From Plantago major (lineage: Eukaryota; Streptophyta; Magnoliopsida; Lamiales; Plantaginaceae): a stretch of 64,000 nucleotides of DNA. The notes under the pieces were generated by a model, which searched no databases, had not been told where the DNA came from, and saw only the letters and a program-made list of their open reading frames with translations. The stretch lies in contig CM048843.1 in the NCBI GenBank assembly GCA_026545765.1, positions 14,909,200 through 14,973,199 of the forward strand. Reading direction: 5' to 3'. Each line of letters starts with the position of its first letter. Positions within the stretch are counted from its first letter, which is position 1. Shown here piece after piece: positions 9,579-20,931 of the stretch. The position numbers were made by a program, and so were the translations under genes.

Positions 9579-12500
9579 CTAGACTTCGGACCTCTTCCAG
9601 AAGCGGCGAGTAACTTTCTTGCCTTCAACCTCCTCCAAAAACGTAGCCGGCTCATGATCAAGAATGGGACCCGGGAGATCCATCCACTTAGCATTGCAGT
9701 TGGAGGATTGCCCGCCACCAATCTTAGAGGCGTAAAAGACATCGGGTAACCAAGAGGGGTAGACCGGAGATTCACCTATGGTAAAATCCGCCAAAGGAGC
9801 AACCACGGACCAAAACTCATCCGAAGTAAGAGCATCGGGGTACTTCAATTTGGGATCAAAGACTGCCTCCCCATCACAATTCCCCATTATCTTGAGGTTC
9901 GCGTCTTGGCTCGTAATGGAGTCATTCAAAAATCTGGCGTCCTTCAACTGGCTCACACAATCAAAGAAGGCATCCCCCCTAATGTCGCCCTCTCGCATCT
10001 TACTAAGAAAATAGTAGGAGTCAGACTTAAGGAAATCTTTCACGGCATCAGTACAAGTGGTCTTCGCTTTGGAGAGAAGTGCCTCGGCCATCTTAGCCCG
10101 AGCGGACGTGATCAGGGACCATGCTTTCTCGGTCTTGCCATGAGCAATCTTCTCCTTTTCGAGCTTTTTGTCCGACAAAACTCTCTCGGACTTGAGTTTG
10201 GCAATCTCGGCCTCATGAGCAACCAACTTCGCATTTGAAGCCTCGATCTCCTCCTTCAGTCGGGTAGTATCGGACTCTTCTAAGTCCAAAAAGGCTGCGA
10301 CATGACCGGTGACCTAAGAAAGGAAGTAAGAAGTTACTTACAAATCAAGGATGGTCATTAAGATAGAAAAATTAGAAATGAAGCGCGACAAGTGAGAAAA
10401 AATGCAATATATACAAAAAGTTACTTACATCATCGGCATAATTCTTGATAAGTCCCGACAAAGACTTGAGGCTCCCCACAAGGTCGACCCTAGACCTACC
10501 ACGAAGCGCGGAGGTATCATTCACATTGGCATCATTGGATCCCATCACCACTCGGATCCTCTTAGAAGGAACCCTCTCCTTATCCGCCGGTGCATTCCCT
10601 TTTCTCTTGGCCGCATCAGCTTCACTTCGAGCCACAATGCTCACTTGCTCCTGAAAAACGAACTTTCGTTAGGTAAAACAAATTGAGAAAAAGAAGGCAC
10701 AAAAAACAAGAATTTAGACCGAGGTACCTGCGGATTAGGGATCGATGAACCACCTGGGACTGAGGAACCACCTGAGGCCGGCGGCTGGAGCACATAAGCA
10801 TGATTCGTCGGCTCGGTCGTAGGGATCTTTTGCGGACCCGGAGAGTACTTCTTCTTCTTGCCGGCCCTCAACTTCTCTCGGGCCTTCAACTTCTCGGCAT
10901 TACGTTGCTCAAACAATTTGGTGGCGGACTCCATGATCCAGTAACCTGCGAGGAAATAACATCAGAACAAAAGCTGAGAATAAAAAAGATATTCTACCAA
11001 GTATATGATCTACTCACGCAAATTGGGCCTGTCGTTACAATAGACCGGCACACTAGTCAATCCGGCCAACCACAAGTGAGGTTGCACAACCAAACCGTAC
11101 GGATAATAAAGTGTCGGATCTTTCCCAACAACCCCAAAAACGGCGGCCTTCTCTAAAAGAAGTCCGGGATCGGTATCATGATATAAAGTGATGCACCCCC
11201 TCATCCCTATGAGCGGAACGTAGGTCTTCCCCTCCTCGGACTCCACAACAATCGGCCTAAGTGATTCTAACCAAACGGGCACTCTCCTAAGTTTGGTGGT
11301 CGGAAACTTCTTTCTACGGAAGTAGCTAGGTAATTTCCAATCACCAGAAGGATGTTTGACATAAAAATACTTCGGACACCACTTGGAAGAATGGGATGAC
11401 TCATACCCATCTAGGAATTTATAACCTCGTCGAGCCGTGAAGTAAAAGAATGTCGTCCCAGGACTAAGGGCTATGTTGAAAGCCACTAGAAACTTTTGAT
11501 ACGAGAAAGCCTCCCCCTTCAAAGCCAAGATCACTCCAAAACACATAATGGTGCCTAAAGCATTAGGAAGAATCTATGTAGGACATAAACCCGTCTGAAC
11601 CCATATAACCCGGTTATCATCGGGAGCCTCCACCCACACTTGAAAGCTCGAACGTGAAATGCTATATAACCCGCGGGTGGGTTGTACATAGTCTGAGTCG
11701 ACGAAGGGATCATAATCTCATAATCATCCGGGATCTCAAAACGGCGACAAAGTCTAGAGATGATCGACACGGAAAGAGTCGTCGAACAAGTAGGAATGAT
11801 TTGATCCTCATTGGCCTCGGCATCAGCCCTCAAATCGCCAATGGGATCAACACGGGTCGTCTTATACTCAATTGCCGTCTTAATGGGCTTCCTTTTATTC
11901 CTACGACCTTTGGACCTCGAAGCATCAAGAGCAACAACAATGGTGCGCTCGGAATTCTCGAACACCGGAACCTCACTCCCTCGGTCTAAATCCTCACCCT
12001 CGGAACTCGTGATGTCAACGTCCTCCTCCGACTCACCTCTGTCACCACCACTCGCCCCCTCACTCGAATCCGCCCCATCATTCGGAGCACTCCCATCCTC
12101 ACCAGAATCTCCCTCAGACGAACTTCCATCACTATCACTATCACTATCTCCGGACGAAGAAGACAAAGAGCCAGAACTAGAAGGATCACTCACCGCGACG
12201 TCCTCGGGCTCGGGGGATGATAAAACCGTCTGAGTTCCATAAATCAAGCTCGGATTCCTAGGGGGCGGATTGGAGTCAAAAGACAAAGGAGACTCGGGCT
12301 CTCCTATCGGGACGGCCTCAACATCATCATCTATCTCTAGGACCCGATTACAAGGAAGAGTCCCGAAAGACCCGACAACCTCGGGTTCCGCCATTGGAAA
12401 GGATGATAAAGGCATCGGCTCAAAAACAGGAACCCTATAACCATAACCCAAAGATGCAGCATACATAGGCGAAAGTTCCACCTGACGAGGAGGCAAGACC

Positions 12501-12712
12501 TCGGACCTAACAACACGGGAATGAGATAGACGGACCAAATTCCTAGTACCCACTTGACGAGGAGACCTACGGGTTACCAACTGTACTTCGGACTCATCCA
12601 TATCAGACGATTGGTCGGAATCCGTCAGAACTACCATATTGTCACGAGGCGGCCGAACCTCTTCCCCGTCACCCAAGTAAACCTCACCAAGATCGTTACT
12701 CACCCCAGACAT
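9579..12712 (-). CDS. Antisense accessory gene of the gypsy element, with a Transposase_28-type domain
   Basis: Five protein-coding pieces read on the minus strand are separated by good GT-AG introns: 12712-11018, 10945-10728, 10650-10429 and 10313-9579. The first piece has one frameshift/stop near 11560. The N-terminal 250 residues are acidic, Ser- and Asp-rich and probably disordered. They are followed by FEIPDDYEIMIPSS and NPPAGYIAFHVRAF, which match what I know of the plant 'putative gypsy type transposon' domain (PF04195). Then come WKLPSYFRRKKFP, a Lys-rich segment and a C-terminal coiled coil (10290-10130, EEIEASNAKL). Antisense genes in this position are known from Tat-lineage elements such as Grande, but their function is unknown. 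Splicing is inferred, not observed. Transcription would converge on pol. Confidence 0.75.
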
Positions 12713-12896
12713 GTTTTTCTTTTAATTTTTGGATCCGAGCCGGGAAATCTACATACATCAAAGACAAAGGAATTCACCCAAGTTAAAAAAGTTTTTACCC
12801 CCGACTCGGATACCAATTAAAGTAGAAAAAGTGGAGAACATTTTTTCGGCCAAGCAAATTCCAAGAAATGTAAAGTTCGGAACAACGAGGCAAAAT

Positions 12897-13060
12897 AGAC
12901 CGATCAACCAAGCATGTTCGAGATAGATAAAAATATCAACGATAGACCGATCCACCAAACAAGTTCAAGATAGATAAAATCATCAACAAAAGACCGATCC
13001 ACCAAGCAAGTTCGGGATAGATAAATATCAACAAAAGACCGATCAACCACAAAGACCGAG
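12897..13060. repeat. 47-bp tandem repeat
   Basis: Starts at 12897, 12944, 12991 and a partial 13036. Each unit reads AGACCGATCMACCAA, then GTTCRAGATAGATAAA, then ATCAAC. Confidence 0.8.
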
Positions 13061-13550
13061 CAACCATGAAGCATGTCGATGGAATAAATGAAAAGGCAGA
13101 ACAAGAAGCTTACTTCCACAATCTGCCTTCCTTCTTGAATCTCGAAAACGATCGAAATCACGAGACCTCGGCCTCCAATCTGGGTCTCTCTCAAACCTCG
13201 GTCTCTCCCAATATCGGTCCCGTCCCGGAATCACCCAACGACGGCCGCCTTCAAAACTCAGTCTACCTCGAATCTCGGAACTGATCAACTCTCAGTTTTC
13301 TCCTCCTATCCTCCTCGAATTCGCAATGGTGGCAGCCTTGAATCTCGGAAGTCTAAAGTCGAACAGCAGCCTCCAATAATCAAACCTTGGTCCAAATTCG
13401 GCTAAAACCTGAAAGTGAATCAGGCGCACGTAAGAATGGCAAGTGACAGCATAACAATATTTTGCTATTGGAACAGAAAGATCGATTCATCTTCTCGGGG
13501 CATTGCGTATGAAGGTGCGTCTAGTGTTGTAAAAAGAAAAAGAAAAAAAA

Positions 13551-13850
13551 ATTAGTTCTCAGTTGCCGGAAGAAAATATGGTTCATGAGAAATACGATGA
13601 TAATATGAAATCGGATTTAAAGAGCAAGATGGAGCATACAGAGTGCGTCTGCTGTTGAAAAAAAAATTAGTTCTCAGTTGGCAGAAGAAAATATGGTTCA
13701 AGATAAAGACGATGATAATATAAAGTCGGTTTTAAAGAGCAAGATGGAGCATACAGAAGAGTTCTCATTTGCCAGAAGAGAATATGGTTAAAGATAAAGA
13801 CAATAATAATATAAAGTCGAGTTTAAAGAGCAAGATGGAGCATAGATGGA
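13551..13850. repeat. 115-bp tandem repeat
   Basis: Units open with GTTCTCAGTTGCCGGAAGA-like sequence, pass through AAATATGGTT and end with GAGCAAGATGGAGCATA. The third copy is shortened. Confidence 0.75.
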
Positions 13851-13934
13851 GTATACATGAAGCATAGAGTGTAAAAAAAAAAAAAAGAATAATGATGAAC
13901 AGTAAAACGGAATGTACCGATCTTCAGAGACTCC

Positions 13935-14180
13935 AATGTCGGTCCGCTTTCTTCTTCTGCCGGTCCGCTCTTTCTCCTTCTGCCGGTCCGCTCTGTTCTT
14001 CTCAATTTCACTTCTTCAAATGTCGGTCTGCTAAAATGTCGGTCCGCTCTCTCCTTTCGCTTCTTCAATGTCGGTCTGCTAAAATGTCGGTCCGCTCTCT
14101 CGTTTCGCTTCTTCAATGTCGGTCTGCTTTAATGGCGGTCTGCTTCTTCTCAATTTTGCTTCTTCAAATGTCGATCCCTT
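13935..14180. repeat. 48-bp pyrimidine-rich tandem repeat
   Basis: ATGTCGGTCTGCT and ATGTCGGTCCGCTC alternate with CTCCTTTCGCTTCTTCA. It is imperfect at the left end. Confidence 0.7.
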
Positions 14181-14872
14181 TTCTTTTACTTCAAGTCTCG
14201 GTCCAAGTCTCTTCCGTCTTCAGTCTCTTCTCTTTGCAAAAGGCTGGGTGAAAATGATGAGGTAAATGAAGGGTGAAAAATTCATTTGTATAGAAGTGAA
14301 ATGGGCCGGTTTGATCGGGCCCATGGGCCAAAAGATCTAGCCCATACATCAAGACTTGAGCGACTGGTATAAATGACGAATCGAGAATATGGTTCAATCG
14401 CAAAATTTCACAATTATCTTTTTACTAAGATATTTGGAAACTCGGAGGACAAGGAAGATGGATGAATAAAAGAGAGCGTCGAAATTATTTTGTGTTGGTA
14501 CAAAAAGTTTGACACAAAAATCGGATCGAAAAAGTTTGACACAAATAAATTATCTCGAACCTCAATTTGCCGAGTCTCGGTCTCGTCTAAGGCGTGCCCA
14601 TATCTCCGACGGAACCAAGAAACAAAGAAATAAGAGAACTAAGAGACGAAGAAGATGTACGTATGTATAGTCCACAAGAACCAATCAGATGGCGCCACGT
14701 AAGCGGAGCGACAAAACCCATTTATGGGCTTGGGCCTGAGAACAAAAATGGGGAACATGAAATAGGCCGAGAACAAGAAGCCCATTTTGACAAGATCATG
14801 ACCACCGGAATTGAGATATGTCGGACTCCAACTCGAAAAATTTCACAACTATCTTTTTACTAAGATACTAAA

Positions 14873-14884
14873 ACCGGGGACTTA
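14873..14884 (+). other. Polypurine tract of the gypsy element
   Basis: AAACCGGGGACTTA directly precedes the TG of the 3' LTR. The purine run AAACCGGGGA is the likely plus-strand primer. Confidence 0.6.
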
Positions 14885-15605
14885 TGATATGTACATTTAA
14901 GTCCTACTCCCGAACTAAGAAGACTTAATCATATCGGGACAATGCTATCAAGGTAGTTCGACCTCACCAAAGTTAAAGGTCCGACTACACCAAAATCAAG
15001 AGGCCGACCCTCTAATACTTCGACCTTTGGACTACAATCCAAGCCTCATCTACTTAATGGGCCAAGTCCATTAAGGGCCCATGAGCCCAAGTTCTAGCAT
15101 GGACGAATCCGGACCGTACACTTGGCACTCATCCAAGAGAGGATGATAACAAACCTTTGCCTATAAATACAAAGCCTCTACTCCTCATAAACGGTAAGTA
15201 ACGACTTCCGAAAATCTACTATCGAAGTTTTTAAGTCCTAGATTGAAAAGTCGACCGACTTATTAACTAGTTGAATCTAAGTACCGGGTTGTCCTAGGTA
15301 AACCGGCCCAAAAGGGTCTAACCCCTTATTTTCTTGTCACAGATCAACGACGGACACCACCGAGGACCGACAGACGCAACGGAGGACCGACGGACTCAAC
15401 CTCGGACAACAAACGTGTCTAGGTCCACTTTTTCATCCGCACACTTTCCGACCTTCGCGAAGTCACGAATTTAATCAAAGTAAAGGCGACTTGAACCAAG
15501 TACTATTCGACTTCCGCTAACTAATATCATCGTTCGAGCAAGAACTACATCTATCTAGGGCGTCGACAAACTAACTAGCGACTTATCCATTTTTACCCCA
15601 CATCA
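14885..15605 (+). repeat. 3' LTR of the gypsy element
   Basis: 721 bp, TGATATG...CATCA, nearly identical to 1122-1843 (about 15 differences by eye). It is followed by the duplication TAATA at 15606-15610. Confidence 0.93.
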
Positions 15606-15610
15606 TAATA
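15606..15610. repeat. Target-site duplication TAATA, right copy
   Basis: Exact match to 1117-1121, immediately after the 3' LTR. Confidence 0.93.
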
Positions 15611-16054
15611 TTATCCACGCACGCAGACATAACAAATAAACAATGTAGAATCACACAGAAATGTAATGTAATTTCTCATTGTCCAGCCAAAGTACCTCAA
15701 CTAATTAGCCTTTCAAGTTGAGAGTACAAGTTAAAGAGTTCGTGACAACATTATTGTAATATGTAAATTGAATAATAAACATAACAAACAAACTATAGTA
15801 GAAAATACATAGTTTTATCAGAAGACAACTTGGCTCTAGGTGAGGCTAAGTTAAATCTGTCACACACATGAAGCAAGCCTATTGTAACGATGCCTGGTGT
15901 CAGCTAACTGAAATGAAGTCCAGCCTCATCCTAAGCGGTCCATAAGAACTTGTTCCATTCATGTCGCCTTTAGACTCCTCTGCGACATCCTATGGTCATC
16001 AGTCTCATATACTGACTCAGGTATTTGAACTGTTGTCAGATGTCTTGGAAGGGG
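15611..16054 (-). other. 3' UTR / downstream region of the KH gene
   Basis: No coding sequence. On the minus strand this follows the KH stop codon and probably holds the 3' UTR. I could not place the poly(A) site. The gypsy element sits at its far end, so natural polyadenylation signals may lie on either side of it. Confidence 0.5.
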
Positions 16055-19000
16055 CTATCTTCCTGTCTTGGCCCGTTTCATGCCCGTGCTGTTAAATGGT
16101 GACATACTGGGGCTCATGCTCGGACTCATGCTTGGGCTTTCCTCCCTAAATGTTCCGTTAATAATAGCCAGCTCCCTTAACTGCTGTTTCTTGTAAATAT
16201 CCATGGACTCATCCTGCACAAAGAAAGAGAAAGAAAATGAGAGGAGCGAATAGGCAAATGACAGTTTTTTTTTTAAATATAAATAAACAAAATACAGGAA
16301 CACCAAGAAGAAATGGAATCTCTAATCCATACCACTGGTTTTAGAAGGTTTTCCAGTATCGCAATGGCATGATCCAAGCGTGCGTCCATGATATCCTCAG
16401 GGAATTCTGCTTCCACCAAGATGTGAAGTGGCTCTTTTAGGTGCTCATAACCCGGCTTGTCTTTTAAGCTTTCCTCCTAAAGTCAAAAGGAATATATTGT
16501 TAGAAAAAGAAAAACCATAGAAGTCCATGCACTAAAAACTTCACGTTTCATTTGTACATATTGCATTCATTCACTGATAATGTACAGATACTAGAGTCTT
16601 TCAGTAATTATAGTTGTGCAGATTTAAATTTAAAGAATGATACCTTAACAGCATCCTTCACTGAGCCCTGTCCTCTTATATATATTCTACATTCAGTCAT
16701 CAGCTCAACCCTTTTCAGAGAATTTCCACGTGGCCCAAGAATTCGGCCAACGAAATTATACTGCAGTGTTTGCATAGGGAAGTCATGTTCTATTCATTCA
16801 CTACCATATCTAAACAAAAAGAATAACAAAATGATCACATGTTCAACTAACTATACGTACCTCTGGATACTTCTCAACGGGAACATCTAGTCGAATTACC
16901 CTCTTCACAACTGGGTTGTTAACCATTCCAGGAGATGCTGGCCAGTTTAAAGAAGGCGCTTGAAACTGACTCATTTTATGGATGAGCTTTTCGTCCTGAT
17001 AAAGTTCAAGGTTAATTTCCAACCAAGTCATAATGATAGTCACAAGTCTTATAAATGGGTTAAGACTTAAGACCATTCGACCGGATAAATATTATGTACT
17101 CTACAGTCGGCCTTTATTCAAGTAGATGTTGTTAGACATGCCATCAATGGAGGATTGCAGGTGTAAAAATCTGCTTTCATTATTATATTGAAGAACGTGG
17201 TGATGAAAGTGTGAATTAGCACGATTCACGTATGTGAATGCCTTGCAGAAAAGGCAAGTTTAAGAATGCATATATAATGCCCATCAACCACACAACCCCC
17301 CCCCCCCCCCCCCCCCACCACACACACACACAAACCCTTAAGAGGGCCGGTCTCTCTTAGTGCAGTGCATGGGGTTTGGCCTTCTATTAAACTACGCTAA
17401 GAACTGCAGTCTATGTTATCCAGCCAGCCACCCCCCCCCCCCCAAAACCCCACCCCACTTAAGAGGGCCAGTCTCTCTTAGTGCATGGGGTTTGGCCTTC
17501 TATTAAACTACGCTAAGAACTGCAGCAACACGTTCTGTTTCTATGTTATCCAGTAGACCAGTAGTAAACAATAAAACAAGAAAGAGATGTCACATATTTG
17601 GCACACAAAAGTACTGAGCCATCAACTTCCTTAAAGTTAGAAATGCATCATACCTCAGTCTGCATTTGACTCCATTGCCCGATATTCATTTGTCTTCCAT
17701 TTGGATGTGGGCGTAATGGCGGTAAAGGAAGATCATGCCCCATTCTTTCGAGTTCTGAGACATGGTTCGCTATAGATGATGATACCTTCATTATCTCTGA
17801 AACAAATAGGAAAAAAAGGATTTATAGTCCACTTAACTTGGAAACAGAAATAAGAAATCCGCAGTTCATGTGTGGTAAGCAAAGCAAAGGTATCAGAACT
17901 TGGTGCTTGGACTCTCAACGCCAAACAACCATACTTCAAGTGCAATTTTTGTGTTAAAAGTTAAAGGAAACTGCTGATTGACTTGAGTGATAGGAGTCAA
18001 CAAACCTTGATTTAAAAGTCTGCTGCAACCTGGTAGAATCTGCAGGAAAGGATCTAATTTTTGTCTCTCTGCCAGTAAGTCTGCCAAATACCTATTAATG
18101 TCAACCAGACAAATCAGAGACTGTCATAAACCACACCCATTAATACACACCATGAAAACATCAAATCAAATGCATGTTAAACGCTTAAACGGCATATACA
18201 TGTGCTACCCCCTGGGATCGTTTTCTTCAGCTTTTACTTCCTTAATAGTCTGGATTTAAATTCTAAAAGTATCCAAGCACAAAAGATTCTTCAAATCATC
18301 CTGAAAGTGTAACTATTTATAACAAGATTTTGAGGTATGGGAGGAAGAACTTTAAATCCACTCCATCATATGATACAGGCTCAAGTAATGTTACTGATGA
18401 AAAAGCACCAGGGTGAGCATGAATTTTTAGTCAAAACCAACATACCAATATCAAAATGAAAACAGATAAATTTAAAGCTGTTGCATCACGACACAAGCTT
18501 AACGACTATCACTATAAAAACAACACCATCGAGTAAAACACAACTTTTCAGTTGAAACTGACATGCTGATATCAGATCAACACGAAGAACCAGCATAAAC
18601 AGCTCACGGGTTAAGATGGCACCTTCTTACATTCCTAAGACGGCACACAGCCAACACACCAGCCAATAAATAAATCGCCAACATTTAACCAAAATGGTGC
18701 TCAGTAGACTTCAATAAAGATCATGAATACGCAAGTACAGACACAAGAAATACTACAGATACAAAGAAGTTAATATGATAGATAATAAAGGACCCAAATG
18801 GCCAAACACGAAAAGATTCCTTGAATCATCCATAAAGTGCAAAACTTTTATTACATGATTTTGAGGCATACAGGGTAAGAACTTTAAAGCCGCTGCATCA
18901 TGATACAAGCTCAACAATATCACTATAAAGAGGCCGATTAAAACCCAAGTTCCCATTCCAAATCAACATATGATGAATCAGCTTAAACAACTCACAGAAC

Positions 19001-19296
19001 AAGACAAAAACTTTTTACATACTATTGACCTCACATAACAAAACAGGCCAACCAATGAATGAATCACCAACATTTAACCAAAATGTTGCCTAAAAGTTGT
19101 GAACCCACGAAATACAGACACACATAAACACTGCCCGGCTAACAAATTAACATGTGGCAAAGTATTAATAATGAATTAGTCCAAATCTTGACCTTTGACG
19201 ATCTGAGATTGGAGAAGGCCTGTGAAGTGGAGGTGGAACAGGAACTCCAATTGGAGCATGGTGAAAGTAACTCCCGGATGGGATTCTGCTCTCCAT
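16055..19296 (-). CDS. QKI-like KH/STAR domain RNA-binding protein, 295 aa
   Basis: Seven coding exons: 19296-19193, 18091-18006, 17796-17654, 16995-16861, 16760-16644, 16476-16333, 16213-16055. All junctions are GT-AG and in frame (888 nt with stop). The start is the first ATG after a 5'-UTR intron acceptor. Residues 36-75 ([22 protein letters not shown]) form the STAR/Qua1 dimerisation region. Residues 140-243 form one maxi-KH domain with the RNA-gripping loop GPRG at 165-168 ([15 protein letters not shown]). The C-terminus [15 protein letters not shown] ... MKRAKTGR is the conserved tail of plant quaking-like proteins, a family expected to bind RNA in the nucleus. An SPSM unit is repeated three times at about 269-282, giving clustered Ser-Pro sites. 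Length fits the family's usual 280-300. I cannot say which paralogue it is. Confidence 0.93.
17296..17550. repeat. 120-bp tandem duplication with poly-C tracts in intron 3 of the KH gene
   Basis: CTTAAGAGGGCC starts at 17338 and again at 17458. Both copies run through TCTCTCTTAGTG, GGGGTTTGGCC and GCTAAGAACTGCAG. A run of about 22 C bases followed by a CA repeat precedes copy one, and about 14 C bases precede copy two. Confidence 0.85.
18285..19100. repeat. Diverged internal duplication in intron 1 of the KH gene
   Basis: The segment from AAAGATTCTTCAAATCATCC (18283) to CCAACATTTAACCAAAATG (about 18695) recurs, diverged, from 18809 to about 19085. A third partial copy of the middle part (GCATCACGACACAAGCTTAA) lies near 18483. 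The copies carry substitutions and length differences. Confidence 0.65.
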
Positions 19297-19620
19297 AAAA
19301 ACCCGAACCCACTGAAATCTACATAAATAAGATACGGTAATCAACTCAACTAAATAAATCAGTATGCACAGTAGTATAACACAGACAAACAAGAAAACAC
19401 AAAAACACAAGAGATAAGTACATACACGGTGATATCTTGATAGAGATAGGGAAACGGAGGCGGGTGAAAGGGGAAGAAGATTCCACCGTTTGTCCCCCCT
19501 TCTGGGAACTCTTTTGTGGTGGAGAGGATGAAGAGAAGGGAAAATGACTGCAGGATGGAAAACCCCTACTAATAGTGCTCTTTGTGGGATTCTCTGTGTG
19601 TGTGAGTGTGCGCATAAAAT
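19297..19620 (-). other. 5' UTR exons and UTR intron of the KH gene
   Basis: The acceptor TTTCAG ends at 19312, so the start-codon exon begins at 19311. A donor (CACCGT then GTATGTACTT) near 19425 marks the end of a first untranslated exon lying to its right on the plus map. The transcription start is not visible. Confidence 0.5.
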
Positions 19621-20931
19621 CATGGGATTTGTTACATTTTTGTGGGATTTTAGATTTTGATGATACATTATAAATTTATAATATAATAATAATAATAATA
19701 ATCCAGAGACATGGAAATATAATAAAAATCTACTTATCATATTTTGTAATATGGATTTTTTTTCTTAATATGTGATTATTCTATTCAAAATTCTCTCCCT
19801 TTTTGTGTTTGGGAGAATGGAGATTTATGGTCGGTTACATAGATGGTCAGTTGACTACATTTATGAACGTATGTTAGTATAATTATGTGTATTTGATAGT
19901 GTATAATTACGAACTTGATATCGTACGATTATGTGTACGTCGCTTATGATAGTTCAGGTGTGAGAGTAACACAGTGTTTAATATTAAATATGAGAAAACA
20001 TTATACTTGACCGCATCATCATTTACCAAAAAGAATAACTAACAATACGAATTTGTATATCAATTAATATGATGTTAATGGCACATTAGCACAATATATT
20101 AATACAATTTTTGCAAGTGTTAATACTATTGTGGTGGTAAAAAAAAAAAACGATCAAGACCAATTTGACTAAATTTGGTCCGAACACTTTAACGAGCCTG
20201 ACTCATAAACTGAATAAGCAATTTATATGTTTCAGGCCCAATCAAAAAAACACACATTCAGTTGCAAGTATACTTGGTCATATGGGCTACAAGGGCCCGA
20301 GTCAAAATGCAACTTAGTATTCACATGATTCAAATGGAAACCCTCAAACGTGAGACGAATTCATCATGACTAGAGTCCATTGGCGCTATAGGAAGAGAGA
20401 CATTCTCACGTAGGTAGTTGGAAGACTCCGGACTACCCTCGTACTTGGGTAGTTGTCACGTAATTGATTCAAATTAACTAAAAGTGGTGGGAGTCAATAT
20501 AAGGGGACCAGGGCATCGTATTCATCATCATCTCAATCTACATCTTTATACGCAATTGTATCTCCCTTCATGCCTCACGAGACTATAATACTCAAGCAGG
20601 CCCTTTGAGCACCTCCATAGATTCTTGCACAGGGGCTTGATAACATCTCCAGAGCTTCACGTGAAATCCGTACATTCCAGCTTAAAGGTCCTTCCACATA
20701 ATCACACACAATCATCTCCAGGTGTCCATAGCTCTGAGAGCTACCGGGACAAAATGACAAGTCAATATAATTTTCATTGTTATTTTTCTTATCCATCTTC
20801 TAGACTCACATTGGAGTCCACTCGATCGGCACCACACCGGTGTTCCAATTGGATCCCATGCCCTAGTGTTCTTTAGTGTTGTCTTGTATGTCGATGGTGC
20901 CCTACATTTCGTAATGATTCTTGACTATAAG
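19621..20931. other. Intergenic sequence, possible decayed LTR fragment
   Basis: AT-rich with no gene. 20340-20890 is less AT-rich. It contains a TATA-like AGTCAATATAAGGGGACC near 20495 and a TTGGCGC near 20381, which hint at an old LTR retrotransposon piece. I find no repeated ends or protein domains to confirm this. Confidence 0.3.

Larger units (their letters stand above)
12713..14872. other. Non-coding 3' region of the gypsy element with three tandem-repeat blocks
   Basis: No gene is recognised. Upstream of the antisense gene lie a 47-bp repeat (units at 12897, 12944, 12991, 13036), a 115-bp repeat (units at 13551 and 13666, plus a shortened one near 13757) and a 48-bp repeat of ATGTCGGTCYGCT units (13935-14180). 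Small open frames in the last block only reflect the repeat. The region could hold the promoter of the antisense gene. Confidence 0.65.
1122..15605 (+). mobile_element. Ty3/gypsy LTR retrotransposon, Tat lineage, full length
   Basis: A 14.5-kb element bounded by direct LTRs (1122-1843 and 14885-15605) and the duplication TAATA. Gene order on the plus strand is gag, protease, reverse transcriptase with a first RNase H region, a second RNase H, then integrase. Integrase last among the enzymes defines Ty3/gypsy. The extra RNase H and the long 3' region with an antisense gene are known hallmarks of the plant Tat lineage (Ogre/Retand/Grande-type). Frameshifts and stops in gag, protease and RT mean this copy could not make all its own proteins. 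By eye I count roughly 15 differences between the LTRs, about 2%, which indicates a fairly recent insertion. It lies about 450 bp beyond the KH gene stop codon, on the opposite strand to that gene. Confidence 0.93.

Noticed and set aside
11811-12233. Plus-strand open frame of 140 codons
   Set aside because: It is the exact opposite strand of the acidic Ser/Asp-rich part of the antisense gene. Its Ser/Pro/Leu-rich translation is a by-product of that composition.
13892-14251. Plus-strand open frame of 119 codons
   Set aside because: The translation (repeating CRSAKMSVRS) comes only from the 48-bp tandem repeat.
19165-19740. Single minus-strand open frame of 191 codons
   Set aside because: Only the last part, from the Met at 19296 to 19193, is the first coding exon of the KH gene. 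The rest is 5' UTR, UTR intron and read-through past a donor site.
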